Part shown: piece after piece, positions 49,693 to 60,683 of the stretch
Position numbering within the stretch: position 1 is the stretch's first letter
Layout: each line of letters starts with the position of its first letter
NCBI GenBank assembly: GCA_003600225.1
Contig: QZFT01000016.1
Coordinates: 62,001 to 126,000 of the forward strand
DNA from: Pseudonocardiaceae bacterium YIM PH 21723
Lineage (GTDB): Bacteria > Actinomycetota > Actinomycetes > Mycobacteriales > Pseudonocardiaceae
Direction of reading: 5' to 3'
Length of the DNA stretch: 64,000 bases
The notes under the pieces: generated by a model
What the model was told of the DNA's origin: nothing
Databases searched by the model: none
Seen by the model: the letters and a program-made list of their open reading frames with translations, nothing else
Made by a program: the position numbers and the translations under genes

Positions 49693-50658
49693 GTGTTCGG
49701 CAAGAAGTACGCGGCACAAATGATCGAGCGGAGTGCGGAGAACGGTTCCGACCGCCGCCGATTCCTGAAGGCAGCGGGCCTGGGCGGCCTGGGGCTGGTG
49801 GGCGCGACCGCGTTGAGCGGTCTGAGCGCCACGCCGGCCATCGCCGCTCCCCGCGCGACGGCCGGAGCGGCAGCCGCGCAGGTCAGCGATGGTGCTGTAC
49901 TCAACTTCGCGCTCAACCTGGAGTACCTGGAGGCACAGTTCTACTCGTTCGCGGCGAACGGTAAGGGCATTCCCGACTCGCTCCTCACCGGCACCGGCAC
50001 GCAGGGCGGGGTCACCGGTGGACGCCAGGTGCATTTCCGCACCCGGTCCATCAAGCAGTACGCGCGGGAGATCGCGGGCGATGAACTCGCCCACGTGTCG
50101 TTCCTGCGCACCGCGCTCGGTTCTGCGGCGGTCAGCCAGCCGGCGATCGACCTGCAGAGCAGCTTCACCGCGGCCGCCAGGGCGGCGGGCCTCGTAGGAC
50201 CGGACGAGAAGTTCGATCCTTTCGCAGATGAGGAGAACTTCCTCCTGGCCGCGTTCCTGTTCGAGGACGTCGGCGTCACCGCCTACAAGGGCGCGGCGCC
50301 ACTGATCGACAACAAGACGTACCTGGAAGCGGCGGCCGGCATCCTCGCGGTCGAGGCGTACCACGCGGGCATCATCCGCAGCGCGATCTACGACTGCGGC
50401 CGCGACCTGCAGCAGGCCAGCCTCAAGCTGTCCGCTGCCCGGGACAGCCTGGACGGGCCCAGCGACCTCGACCAGGGCGTCGTGGACGCCAAGGGTCAGG
50501 GGAACATCGTGCCCACCGACAGCAACGGCATCGCCTATAGCCGTACGCCGGGACAGGTGCTCAACATCGTCTACCTGAACCCGAAGCAGGTCACCTCCGG
50601 CGGGTTCTTCCCCGCCGGTGTCAACGGCGACGTGAACACCAGCGACGCCAACGGCTGA
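49693..50658 (+). CDS. Tat-exported ferritin-like domain protein, copy 1
   Basis: A 321-residue protein of the Ferritin_2 (desiccation-related, DUF4439-like) group. A Tat signal SDRRRFLKAAGLGGLG is followed by a cleavable AIAA site; the rest is a helical bundle (NFALNLEYLEAQFYSFAANG; DELAHVSFLRTALG; ENFLLAAFLFEDVGVTAYKGAAP; EAYHAGIIRSAIYD). The Glu and His positions suit a di-iron site in pieces, but iron oxidation has not been shown for the family. GTG at 49693 has AGGGG upstream. Function may be envelope protection in dry or oxidative conditions (inference). Confidence 0.85.
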   Translation: MFGKKYAAQMIERSAENGSDRRRFLKAAGLGGLGLVGATALSGLSATPAIAAPRATAGAAAAQVSDGAVLNFALNLEYLEAQFYSFAANGKGIPDSLLTGTGTQGGVTGGRQVHFRTRSIKQYAREIAGDELAHVSFLRTALGSAAVSQPAIDLQSSFTAAARAAGLVGPDEKFDPFADEENFLLAAFLFEDVGVTAYKGAAPLIDNKTYLEAAAGILAVEAYHAGIIRSAIYDCGRDLQQASLKLSAARDSLDGPSDLDQGVVDAKGQGNIVPTDSNGIAYSRTPGQVLNIVYLNPKQVTSGGFFPAGVNGDVNTSDANG

Positions 50659-50667
50659 TCAGCAACT

Positions 50668-50699
50668 CCGGTGATGGTCCAGACCAGGGCCATCACCGG
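50668..50699 (+). terminator. Terminator after ferritin-like copy 1
   Basis: CCGGTGATGG (50668-50677) pairs perfectly with CCATCACCGG (50690-50699) immediately after the stop. Confidence 0.75.
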
Positions 50700-50796
50700 C
50701 CCCGATCACTCGGAAAAGATTCCCCCGAACGGGTTAGGCCACACCCGGGTCAAATCCGTATGTATCAGCGGGCGGAGACTACCCGAGGAGTGGTGA

Positions 50797-51753
50797 GTGT
50801 TCGGCAAGAAGTACGCGGCGCAGATGATCAACAGAAGCGCGGAGAACGACACCGATCGACGCCGATTCCTGAAGGCTGCCGGTCTGGCCGGGCTCGGGGT
50901 CGTGGGTGCCACCGCTTTGGGCACGTTGGGCGGATCGCCTGTCTCGATCCGGCCGAGTGCGGCCGAGGGTGAGGGAGAGGTCAGCGACGCCGCCGTCCTC
51001 AACTTCGCACTCAACCTGGAATACCTGGAGGCACAGTTCTACTCTTTCGCCGTCTACGGCGCCGGCCTGCCCGACAACCTGCTCGACGGCTCCGGTGACC
51101 AGGGCGGGGTGGTGGGCGGGCATCAGGTGACCTTCAAGTCCCGCACCATCCGGCAGTACGCCACCGAGATCGCCTCCGACGAGCGTCAGCACGTGGAATT
51201 CCTGCGCAAGGTCCTGGGTGACGCGAAGGTCGCCCAACCGAAGATCGACCTGCAGAACAGCTTCAGCGCGGCGGCGCAGGCCGCCGGGCTGGTCAAGGCG
51301 GGAGAAGCCTTCGATGCTTTCGCCAACGAAGAGAACTTCCTGCTGGCGGCCTACCTGTTCGAGGACGTCGGCGTCACCGCGTACAAGGGCGCGGCGCCAC
51401 TGATCCAGAACAAGACCTACCTGGAGGCGGCCGCGGGCATCCTGGCCGCCGAGGCCTATCACGCGGCGAACATCCGCAGCGCCATGTTCGAGTACGACCG
51501 GGATCTCACGGACGCCAGTGTGAAGATCTCCGATGCCCGCGACAGCCTGGACGGGAAGAAGGACCTCGACCAGGGGATCATCGACGACAAGGGCAACGCG
51601 AACATCGCACCCCTGGACGGGGACGGCATCGCGTTCAGCCGCAGCCCCGGCCAGGTGCTCAACATCGTCTACCTCAACCCGAAGAAGGTGGAGTCCGGCG
51701 GATTCTTCCCGAACGGGGTCAACGGCGACGTCAAAGAGAGCGACGACAACTGA
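50797..51753 (+). CDS. Tat-exported ferritin-like domain protein, copy 2
   Basis: A 318-residue paralogue of copy 1 sharing the start FGKKYAAQMI, Tat motif TDRRRFLKAAGLAGLG and the helical bundle, including EEDNF and EAYHAANIRSAMF equivalents. It differs in the linker after the signal peptide (SIRPSAAEGEGEV) and has a longer acidic C-terminus (DVKESDDN). GTG at 50797 has GAGGAG 6 bases upstream. Copy number and identical starts suggest a recent duplication. Own terminator at 51766-51791. Confidence 0.85.
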   Translation: MFGKKYAAQMINRSAENDTDRRRFLKAAGLAGLGVVGATALGTLGGSPVSIRPSAAEGEGEVSDAAVLNFALNLEYLEAQFYSFAVYGAGLPDNLLDGSGDQGGVVGGHQVTFKSRTIRQYATEIASDERQHVEFLRKVLGDAKVAQPKIDLQNSFSAAAQAAGLVKAGEAFDAFANEENFLLAAYLFEDVGVTAYKGAAPLIQNKTYLEAAAGILAAEAYHAANIRSAMFEYDRDLTDASVKISDARDSLDGKKDLDQGIIDDKGNANIAPLDGDGIAFSRSPGQVLNIVYLNPKKVESGGFFPNGVNGDVKESDDN

Positions 51754-51765
51754 TCCTCCTGCCCT

Positions 51766-51791
51766 GGTGACGGCCCCTGCGGGCCGTCACC
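51766..51791 (+). terminator. Terminator after ferritin-like copy 2
   Basis: GGTGACGGCCC-CTGC-GGGCCGTCACC, a perfect 11-bp stem with a tetraloop, 12 bases after the stop. Confidence 0.85.
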
Positions 51792-51815
51792 GGGTCGGGA
51801 TGCCAGGATTCGTCT

Positions 51816-53306
51816 GTGAACCCGCTGTTCTCCGATGCCTTCTGCGACCAACTGCGCAGCCACTTCCAGGCCGCCGAGTACACCACCGACGGTGTGATCG
51901 ACCTGCTCGGCCCGGACGTGCACGCCGCGCTCGGCCGGGGCGAGACCGAACCGGCCCGCCGGATGCTCGGCGCCGACGCGCTGGACACGCTGGTGCGGAT
52001 CTTCCTGCTCGGCGACTCGGCGTCGGACACCACCGCGGCCAAGGCACTGCCGGTCGAGGAGGCACTGGCTGCGGGCCTGCTGGAGCGCAGCGCGGGCGAG
52101 GTGCGCAGCGCCCTGGACGCCCGGCCGTACGGCGATGACCTCGGCTCCTGGTGGGTCATCTCCGATCTGGATCCCGAAGCGCGCACCCAGCGCGGCACCG
52201 GAACCGGCGCCGACCACGTGCTGGGCATCGGACACGCGTCGACCAGCCTGGCCAGGGCCACCAGCCGCACCCCGGTCGGCAGCCTCCTCGACCTGGGCAC
52301 CGGCTGCGGCGTGCAGACGCTGCATGCCAGTCGGCACGCGCAACGGCTCACCGCGACCGACCTGAGCCAGCGCGCCCTGACGATGGCCTCGAACACCTTC
52401 CGGCTCAACGGGATCGACGTGGAACTGGCCGAGGGCGGCTGGTTCGACCCGGTCGCCGGCCGCACCTTCGACCAGATCGTCTGCAACCCGCCGTTCGTCG
52501 TCGGACCGGCCCGGGTCGACTGGGTCTACCGCGACTCCGGCCTGGGTGGCGACGCGGCCAGCGCGCTGGTGGTGAACCAGATCCCGGCGCACCTGAGCCC
52601 CGGTGGCGTCGGACAGCTGCTGGCCTCCTGGCTGCACGTGGACGGTCAGGACTGGCGGGAGCGGGTCGCCGGTTGGCTGCCGGACGACCAGGTCGACATG
52701 TGGGCCGTGCAGCGCGATGTCGCGGACCCGGCGCTGTACGTGGGCACCTGGCTGCGGGACACCGGTATCGATCCGCGCTCCGCGGACGGCAAGGCACGGT
52801 CCAGGGCCTGGCTGGACTGGTTCGACGAGAACAAGGTCGACGGCATCGGCTTCGGTTTCATCACCCTGCGCCGGGCCGATGGTGAGGGCGAGGTCGTCTG
52901 TGAGGACCTCCGTCAGGCCTACGACGATCCGCTGGGCGCCGAGGCGATCGGCTGGCTGGAGCGCGCCGACTGGCTGCGCACGCACGGCACGGTGCGTGGC
53001 CTGCTGGCGGCAAGGCTGACCGTGCCCGAGTCCGTGGTGCTGGAGGACGTGTCCGGCCCGGCGGAGGAGGGCTGGTCGCCGATCGTGCGCCGGCTGCACC
53101 GGATGGACGGCCCCGGCTGGCAGCACGAGCTGGACGAGATCGCGGTCTCGCTGCTGTCCGGCTGCCGCGGCGCGCTGCCCCTGGAGGATGTGCTGACCTT
53201 GCTGGCGTTCGCCCACGACCGCTCGGTGGACGAGCTGGCCGGGCTGGCGCTGCCCGCGGTGCGCATGCTCATCGCGCACGGCATGCTGCTGCCGGTGGAC
53301 CGCTGA
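51816..53306 (+). CDS. Methyltransferase small domain protein (RsmC/HemK-like)
   Basis: A 496-residue protein. A central SAM domain has [21 protein letters not shown] (motif I) and the NPPF motif ([11 protein letters not shown]), which is typical of enzymes methylating exocyclic or side-chain nitrogens in RNA or protein glutamine. The N-terminal 140 residues and the C-terminal 190 are unassigned helical domains specific to actinobacterial homologues. GTG start at 51816. Its stop shares a base with the dtd start (TGATG). The substrate is uncertain. Confidence 0.8.
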   Translation: MNPLFSDAFCDQLRSHFQAAEYTTDGVIDLLGPDVHAALGRGETEPARRMLGADALDTLVRIFLLGDSASDTTAAKALPVEEALAAGLLERSAGEVRSALDARPYGDDLGSWWVISDLDPEARTQRGTGTGADHVLGIGHASTSLARATSRTPVGSLLDLGTGCGVQTLHASRHAQRLTATDLSQRALTMASNTFRLNGIDVELAEGGWFDPVAGRTFDQIVCNPPFVVGPARVDWVYRDSGLGGDAASALVVNQIPAHLSPGGVGQLLASWLHVDGQDWRERVAGWLPDDQVDMWAVQRDVADPALYVGTWLRDTGIDPRSADGKARSRAWLDWFDENKVDGIGFGFITLRRADGEGEVVCEDLRQAYDDPLGAEAIGWLERADWLRTHGTVRGLLAARLTVPESVVLEDVSGPAEEGWSPIVRRLHRMDGPGWQHELDEIAVSLLSGCRGALPLEDVLTLLAFAHDRSVDELAGLALPAVRMLIAHGMLLPVDR

Positions 53307-53731
53307 TGCGGGCCGTGGTGGCCAGGGTGCTGTCCGCGGGCGTCACCGTGGACGGCGAGACCGTCGGGGAGATCACCGAGCCGGGGCTGCTGGCCCTGGT
53401 CGGTGTGACCCACGCGGACACCCCGGAGACGGCGGAGACCATGGCGCGGAAACTGCACGAGCTGCGCATCCTGCGGGACGAGGAATCGACCCAGACGGCG
53501 GAGGCGCCGCTGCTGCTGGTCAGTCAGTTCACCCTTTATGGAGAGACCCGCAAGGGCAGGCGGCCGTCCTGGACGCAGGCCGCCCGGCCGGAAGTTGCCA
53601 AACCACTGTTCGACGCCGTCGTCGAGTCGCTGCGCGCCCGTGGCGCCACGGTGGCGACCGGCCGTTTCGGCGCCATGATGCAGGTCACGTCGATCAACGA
53701 CGGCCCGTTCACAGTCTTGATCGACATCTGA
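53306..53731 (+). CDS. dtd: D-aminoacyl-tRNA deacylase
   Basis: A 141-residue enzyme that hydrolyses D-aminoacyl-tRNAs (and Gly-tRNA mischarged on Ala), protecting translation. The two signature blocks are present: [20 protein letters not shown] (a Ser-Gln-Phe-Thr motif) and [18 protein letters not shown], the latter with the Gly-Pro pair in GPFT (the usual GPV is GPF here). It is coupled to the preceding methyltransferase gene. No terminator is evident before the sigB leader. Confidence 0.92.
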   Translation: MRAVVARVLSAGVTVDGETVGEITEPGLLALVGVTHADTPETAETMARKLHELRILRDEESTQTAEAPLLLVSQFTLYGETRKGRRPSWTQAARPEVAKPLFDAVVESLRARGATVATGRFGAMMQVTSINDGPFTVLIDI

Positions 53732-53801
53732 TTCTCAGCGAACGCTCAGGTGCTCCAGGGCAACGTCGCAGGTGGCAGCCCCGTCTTACTCATGACAGCT
53801 C

Positions 53802-53828
53802 GGGAACGAATCGGGAACCGAGTTCGTT
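53802..53828 (+). promoter_or_regulatory. sigB: SigH/SigR/SigE-type promoter of sigB
   Basis: GGGAAC (53802-53807), 17 bases, CGTT (53825-53828). A second GGGAAC lies at 53813-53818. It lies about 145 bases before the sigB start. In mycobacteria sigB is known to be transcribed from SigE/SigH-dependent promoters of this form. The identical architecture stands before the DUF7455 gene. Confidence 0.65.
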
Positions 53829-53971
53829 AAAGCAAGTGTTAGACCGAGGACGTGGGGAACCCACAGGGAACACCGGGCGTAACCACCGAAGCCGCAACGA
53901 CGTAAGACGTTGGCGGGCAATGGCGCACGCCCAATTAGACCTACTTGAGCCTTCTACAGGGGAGGGAGCTC

Positions 53972-54940
53972 ATGACCGTCCCACTCGCCAGGACCAGCCC
54001 GGAGGCTGGTGAAGACCTCGACGCCCAGGGACCTGCAGCGGATCTGGTTCGAGTCTACCTGAATGGAATCGGTAAGACCGAACTGCTCAGCGCGCAGCAG
54101 GAAGTGGACCTGGCTCGGCGGATCGAGGCAGGCGTCTTCGCGGCGCACAAGCTGGACACCGACAGCACGCTGCGTGACGCGGACCGCACTGACCTGCGCA
54201 TGCTGGTCAGGGACGGCCATCGGGCGAAGAACCACCTGCTCGAAGCCAACCTGCGACTGGTCGTCTCGCTCGCCAAGCGCTACAGCGGCCGGGGGATGCC
54301 GCTGCTGGACCTGATCCAGGAGGGGAACCTGGGTCTGATCCGCGCGGTGGAGAAGTTCGACTACACCAAGGGTTTCAAGTTCTCCACCTATGCCACCTGG
54401 TGGATCCGGCAGGCGATCACCCGGGGCATGGCGGACCAGAGCCGCACCATCCGGCTGCCCGTCCACCTGGTCGAACAGGTCAACAAGCTGGCCAGGATGA
54501 AGCGGGAACTGCACCAGCAACTGGGCCGCGAGGCGACCCACGAGGAGCTGGCGGAGGCCTCCGGTATCGCCGAGGAGAAGATCGGCAACCTGCTGGACCA
54601 CTCCCGGGACCCGGTAAGCCTGGACATGCCGGTCGGCGCGGAGGAGGACGCCCCGCTGGGCGACTTCATCGAGGACGCCGACGCCTCCGACGCGGAGAGC
54701 GCGGTGATCTCGAACCTGCTGCAGGACGACCTGCGCCGGGTGCTCGGCACCCTGGAGTCCCGCGAACAGCAGGTGATCCGGCTGCGCTACGGCATCGACG
54801 ACGGCCAGCCGCGCACGCTGGACCAGATCGGCAAGAGGTTTGGCCTCTCGCGCGAGCGGGTACGTCAGATCGAGCGCGAAGTGATGGGCAAGCTCCGCAC
54901 TGGCGACCGAGCCGACCGTCTGCGCGCGTATGCGAGCTGA
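53972..54940 (+). CDS. sigB: Group 2 sigma-70 factor (SigB type)
   Basis: A 322-residue sigma factor with regions 1.2 to 4.2 and no long N-terminal extension. [21 protein letters not shown] (1.2), [20 protein letters not shown] (2.1), [13 protein letters not shown] (2.3-2.4), [14 protein letters not shown] (3.0) and [20 protein letters not shown] (4.2) are close to sigA, but region 1.1 is absent and regions 3-4 differ, as in the stationary-phase and stress factor SigB. ATG at 53972 follows GGGAGGGAG. Mycobacterial sigB lies in the same broad region after sigA. Double hairpins end the gene. Confidence 0.93.
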   Translation: MTVPLARTSPEAGEDLDAQGPAADLVRVYLNGIGKTELLSAQQEVDLARRIEAGVFAAHKLDTDSTLRDADRTDLRMLVRDGHRAKNHLLEANLRLVVSLAKRYSGRGMPLLDLIQEGNLGLIRAVEKFDYTKGFKFSTYATWWIRQAITRGMADQSRTIRLPVHLVEQVNKLARMKRELHQQLGREATHEELAEASGIAEEKIGNLLDHSRDPVSLDMPVGAEEDAPLGDFIEDADASDAESAVISNLLQDDLRRVLGTLESREQQVIRLRYGIDDGQPRTLDQIGKRFGLSRERVRQIEREVMGKLRTGDRADRLRAYAS

Positions 54941-54950
54941 CAACTGAACC

Positions 54951-55001
54951 GTCACCTCATCGAGTGAGGTGACACCGCTTAACTGTCGGGGGACAGTTAA
55001 G
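54951..55001 (+). terminator. sigB: Two consecutive hairpins after sigB
   Basis: GTCACCTCA (54951-54959) pairs with TGAGGTGAC (54965-54973); CTTAACTGTC (54978-54987) pairs with GACAGTTAAG (54992-55001). The second is AT-rich. Together they look like a tandem terminator. Confidence 0.75.
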
Positions 55002-55376
55002 GACCAGCTAGGCGACGTGGCCACCCCCTCGGTGGCCGCGATCGCTTGCCACGGAAGGTCGGAACGGATATCCATGCGGGCGGTGGCCGCGTGGCCAAGC
55101 CGGTCCGGCCTTCCGACCATTCACCGCACTATCGATCACCACCGCCCCACACCATCGGGTGACAATCCGCCCCCGGTAACTCGATTCGCCCCCGCCGGCC
55201 CTCTGCTGAGTACAAACAGCATCCGCGAGGCGCCCCCGGCATAGCGCAACGGGCGCCCCCGTGAATCCGGCGGAAGGGGGCCCAGCGGCGACCGGCCCCG
55301 ATGGCCGCGACGGACCCCAGGGAACGAAGCACCCACCTACGGCCGTGGCCGGCGGATCGGCACCACGCCCCGACGG
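55002..55376. other. Intergenic region without recognised features
   Basis: 375 bp between the sigB terminator and the end of the convergent cyclopropane synthase-like gene. Open frames here are not gene-like. A small GTGGCCAC / GGTGGCC dyad occurs near 55020-55050; nothing else stands out. Confidence 0.5.
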
Positions 55377-56555
55377 TCATTCCCGGTACCAGGAGTGCCG
55401 GGTCAGCGGGAGATCATCGGTCACGCCCTTGGTGAGCACGTACTGCGAGAGATCGATCGCGCCGTACCGGAACGCCGCGGTGGAGTGGGACAGCCACAGC
55501 CGCCACATGCGATAGAACCGCTCATCGAACATCGCGATCACCTCGTCGCGATGCCGCTCGTACCGGCGCAGCCACTCGGCGAGGGTCAGCGCGTAGTGCG
55601 GACGCAGGTTCTCGTAGTCCACCAGGCGCAGGCCCTGGTCCGGCAGCGCGGCCATGATCTCCCGGTTCGACGGCACATGGCCGCCTGGGAAGATGTGCTT
55701 GTCGATCCACGGGTCGTTCGGGGTCTCCCGCTGGTGCGTGATGGTGTGCAGCACGGTGACCCCGCCGTCGACGAGCATGTCGTGCACCGCCCGGTAGTAC
55801 GCGGCGTGATTGCCCCGGCCGACATGCTCGAACATGCCGACGCTGACGATCCGGTCGAATCGCTCGCCGCGTTCCGGCAGATCCTGGTAGTTGGCCAGTT
55901 CGAAGCGCACCCGGTCGGACAGGCCCCGCCGGCCGGCGGCCTCCCGGGCGTGGGCCAGCTGCTGGTCGCTGAGGGTCACGCCGAGACCGTGCACCTCGTA
56001 TTTCTCCGCCGCGGTCAGCAACAACGTGCCCCAGCCGGAGCCGATGTCCAGCAGCCGTTGGCCCGGGCGCAGGTGCAGTTTGCGCAGCACATAGTCGATC
56101 TTGTGTTCCTGGGCGGACTCCAGGGTGTCCTCAGGGGAGTGGAAATACGCGCAGCTGTAGGTGAGGCCCGTGTCCAGCCACAGCGCGTAGAACTCGTTGC
56201 CGAGGTCGTAGTGGTGCGCGATCTGTTTGCGCTGGCTGCCCCGGGTGTTCCGGGTCCGGGGCAACCGGGGCAGCCGGCCGAAGAGGTGCTCCAGCGCGGA
56301 CTGGTTCTCCTGTTTCAGCCGGACCAGGCCGGTCAGCGGGCCCTCGATGTCGATCCGGCCGTCGGCGTAGGCCTCGCCGAGGGTGAGCGAGACGTTGGTG
56401 AGCAGGGAGCGGACCACCGAAGGGTCCTTGATGCGCAGGGTGAAGTAGGGCTCATCGGGACCGAAGGTGCGTTCGTCGCCATCCCAGAAGATGATCGTCA
56501 GCCCACCCCGCTGCAGGCGGCTCAGCGCCGCCGTCAGGAGCTGTTTCGCCATCAT
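55377..56555 (-). CDS. Cyclopropane-fatty-acyl-phospholipid synthase family methyltransferase
   Basis: A protein of about 392 residues of the CFA synthase/mycolic acid cyclopropane synthase family, acting on unsaturated acyl chains of membrane lipids. SAM motif VDIGSGWGT-type is present (LLDIGSGWGTLLLTAAEKY), with LTYSCAYF, VTLSDQQLAHA and the active-site EHVG (MFEHVGRGNHAAYY). The N-terminal 110 residues include a GEAYADGRIDIEG block typical of full-length bacterial CFA synthases. The start is ATG 56555 or 56552; ATG 56600 lacks a ribosome-binding site. Product could be cyclopropane or methyl-branched lipids. Confidence 0.87.
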   Translation of the reverse strand: MMAKQLLTAALSRLQRGGLTIIFWDGDERTFGPDEPYFTLRIKDPSVVRSLLTNVSLTLGEAYADGRIDIEGPLTGLVRLKQENQSALEHLFGRLPRLPRTRNTRGSQRKQIAHHYDLGNEFYALWLDTGLTYSCAYFHSPEDTLESAQEHKIDYVLRKLHLRPGQRLLDIGSGWGTLLLTAAEKYEVHGLGVTLSDQQLAHAREAAGRRGLSDRVRFELANYQDLPERGERFDRIVSVGMFEHVGRGNHAAYYRAVHDMLVDGGVTVLHTITHQRETPNDPWIDKHIFPGGHVPSNREIMAALPDQGLRLVDYENLRPHYALTLAEWLRRYERHRDEVIAMFDERFYRMWRLWLSHSTAAFRYGAIDLSQYVLTKGVTDDLPLTRHSWYRE

Positions 56556-56790
56556 GATCTTCGATGGTAGTCCGGCAAAACGACTGGTGAACGGGGTCAT
56601 CAGGAGGAACCCAACGCTGCCTACAGGAGCAATCCGGCGCTCGCGTCCGGCCGGGAAACCAGGTCGGCGCCGTGTTCACTTGCTCACTCCCGGGCTCGTT
56701 GGTGTCAGGGTCACATCTCTCCCGGCGATACCCGGGGGTACGTTGAGCCTTTACTGACCCGCTGCTGCCCACCACAGGAGCCCTCGGACC

Positions 56791-58455
<1,665 letters not shown>

Positions 58456-58476
58456 CGGCTCGTGGCCGCGGTGGGG

Positions 58477-60579
58477 TTAGATCCCCGCCGCGGCCACCAG
58501 CATCGGCCGCAGCGTTCGGGCGTATACCGCGTTCAGGTGGTTGTCGTCGAAATAGACCGGCACTCCCCCGATAACCGAATAGCAGCGCTCCGCGTCGCAG
58601 AAGTAGTTGGTCAGGTCGATCACCCGGACGCTGGGGTCCGCATCGGCACTGGCCGTCAGGGCGACGGCGTCCGGTGGCATGGACTCCGCCCTGGTCATCG
58701 CACAGGCCAGCGGATCCGTGGCGTGCAACACCACGCAGTCCTTCTGCCGGGAGTAGCCCACCGGCGGATCGGCGATCGGGAAGACCTTCGCGCCGGTGGC
58801 GGTCCACCGATGCCAGTAGTTCTGGAGCCCCTCGCGGTACTGCTCCAGTTCTGATCGGCCGGACCCGTCGTCCACCTTCTCCACCCTGGTGAACGCGGAG
58901 GTGAACACGTAGGCCGGCTTCTCCCGTTCGATCTGCTCGACCGCATCCCGGCCGAAGTTCATGCAACCGTCCAGCTCGTCCGGCTGCATGTTCAGGCCCA
59001 GCTTGCCGCGGAACCGCACCTTGGCGACCGGGCAGCCCGCCGAGTTGGCGACCCGCAGCCTCCAGTGTCGCTCGGCGGCCACATCCACCAGCGTGGACAG
59101 CCATTGGTGCGAGTGCGAGTCACCGATCAGCCAGACAAGCGGGGCATTGGCATCCCCCTTGCTGAGGTCACAGGTCCAGGGACTCAATGAGCTGCCCGCG
59201 GGCAACCCCGACTTGTCCCGCACGCAGGGCGCGTTGGGCGCCCAATACCCGTTCAGCGCGGTCATGTTGACGTTGTCCGCCGCACGGAACGGATCGGCAC
59301 AGCTGCTCCCGGGAGCCAGCGCCGCCGCGCCGTAACACGGGCGCAAAGCGGAGTCCCGCTCCTGTACCGCTGCCTGGTCGGCACGCAGTTCCGCACCCCA
59401 GGCAAGTCCGCCGCCGGCCAGGCCGATCACCAGCATGCCCGCCACCATCGCGGTCAGCGTACGCCGGGAGCTTGCCGTGATCATCGGCCAGCGCATGCCC
59501 CGGTCCTCCACGTACCGCTTGCACAGCCAGGCCAGAACCAGCGAACCGGCGAGCAGGCCGAGCCGCAGGTCCCAGGTCAGCTTGGCGGAGAAGACGAACG
59601 GCGCGAGCACGATCAGCGGCCAGTGGCACAGATAGAGCGAGTAGCTGATGTCCCCCACCCACTGCACCGGCCGCCGGGCGGTCAGCTTCTCATGCCACAA
59701 CGGGCGCGACTCGATGCCCGCGGCGATCACCAGGCCGGTGCCCAGCGTGGGCAGCAGTGCCCAGAGTCCGGGGAATTCGGTGGTGTGGTCGAAGCACACC
59801 GCCGCCCCCAGGATCATGCCGAGACCGAGCAGGGACAGCAGATTCGACACCGCGGCGGGTAACACGATGCGGTGGGCGAGCACGGCGATTGCGGCGCCGA
59901 TCATGAACTCCCATACCCGCACCGGGGTGATGAAGTAGGCGGCGCTGCGCTCGATCTCGGTGTAGTGGGCGCTGAACACCAGCGACGCCAGGCCGAGGAC
60001 GGCGATACCCATCGGCACCACACCGCGGATCCCCAGCCGGCGGCCGATCAGGCCCAACGCGATCAGCAACAACGGCCAGCACAGGTAGAACTGCTCCTCC
60101 ACCGACAAGGACCAGTAGTGCTGGACCATGGTGGCGCTGTCGCTCATCGCCGAGTAGTCGACCGCCTTGGCCGCCAGCAGCCAGTTCTCCCCGTACGCCA
60201 CGGCCGCGAGGGCCTCACCGGCATTCGACCTCCACAGCGAGTAGGGCAGCAGCAGGAAGGCGGCGAGCAGGCTGAGCAGCAGCACCAGGAACGCGGCCGG
60301 TAGCAGCCTGCGCGCCCGGCGGGCATAGAACCTGGTCAGCCGGATTCGCCCGGTGGCGGCGAGCTCCCGGCCCAGGTGTGAGCTGATCAGGAAGCCGGAG
60401 ATGACGAAGAAGACGTCCACCCCGACGAAGCCACCGGTCAGGCGGGTGGGCCACAGGTGATTGAGCACCACGGCCAGCACCGCGATGGCACGCAGCGCCT
60501 GAATATCCGGACGAAAGCCCGGTCGTTTCGCCGACACGGCCGGTTCAGGCCGTGGCAGGGCAGCGAGAGTTGCGGTCAC
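58477..60579 (-). CDS. AT3-SGNH acyltransferase (OafA-like), copy 1
   Basis: A 700-residue fusion of a membrane acyltransferase-3 domain (about ten segments, residues 20-380) and an extracytoplasmic SGNH domain. The AT3 marks are VLNHLWPTRLTGGFVGVDV and FFVISGFLISSHL; the SGNH part has LIGDSHSHQW (nucleophile Ser) and a DNHLN late block (Asp-His). Such proteins O-acetylate cell-wall polysaccharide, lipid or peptidoglycan. GTG start at 60579. A stretch of 116 bp (60380-60495) is all but identical to copy 2. Confidence 0.87.
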   Translation of the reverse strand: MTATLAALPRPEPAVSAKRPGFRPDIQALRAIAVLAVVLNHLWPTRLTGGFVGVDVFFVISGFLISSHLGRELAATGRIRLTRFYARRARRLLPAAFLVLLLSLLAAFLLLPYSLWRSNAGEALAAVAYGENWLLAAKAVDYSAMSDSATMVQHYWSLSVEEQFYLCWPLLLIALGLIGRRLGIRGVVPMGIAVLGLASLVFSAHYTEIERSAAYFITPVRVWEFMIGAAIAVLAHRIVLPAAVSNLLSLLGLGMILGAAVCFDHTTEFPGLWALLPTLGTGLVIAAGIESRPLWHEKLTARRPVQWVGDISYSLYLCHWPLIVLAPFVFSAKLTWDLRLGLLAGSLVLAWLCKRYVEDRGMRWPMITASSRRTLTAMVAGMLVIGLAGGGLAWGAELRADQAAVQERDSALRPCYGAAALAPGSSCADPFRAADNVNMTALNGYWAPNAPCVRDKSGLPAGSSLSPWTCDLSKGDANAPLVWLIGDSHSHQWLSTLVDVAAERHWRLRVANSAGCPVAKVRFRGKLGLNMQPDELDGCMNFGRDAVEQIEREKPAYVFTSAFTRVEKVDDGSGRSELEQYREGLQNYWHRWTATGAKVFPIADPPVGYSRQKDCVVLHATDPLACAMTRAESMPPDAVALTASADADPSVRVIDLTNYFCDAERCYSVIGGVPVYFDDNHLNAVYARTLRPMLVAAAGI

Positions 60580-60683
60580 GTGAGATCCCCAGTGCAGTGC
60601 GGTGTGTCCCTGACGGAGCTAAGACGCCCCCGAACCACGTTCGGGTTGACACCAGCGGGACATTCGCATCGCGACCGGTGGAG

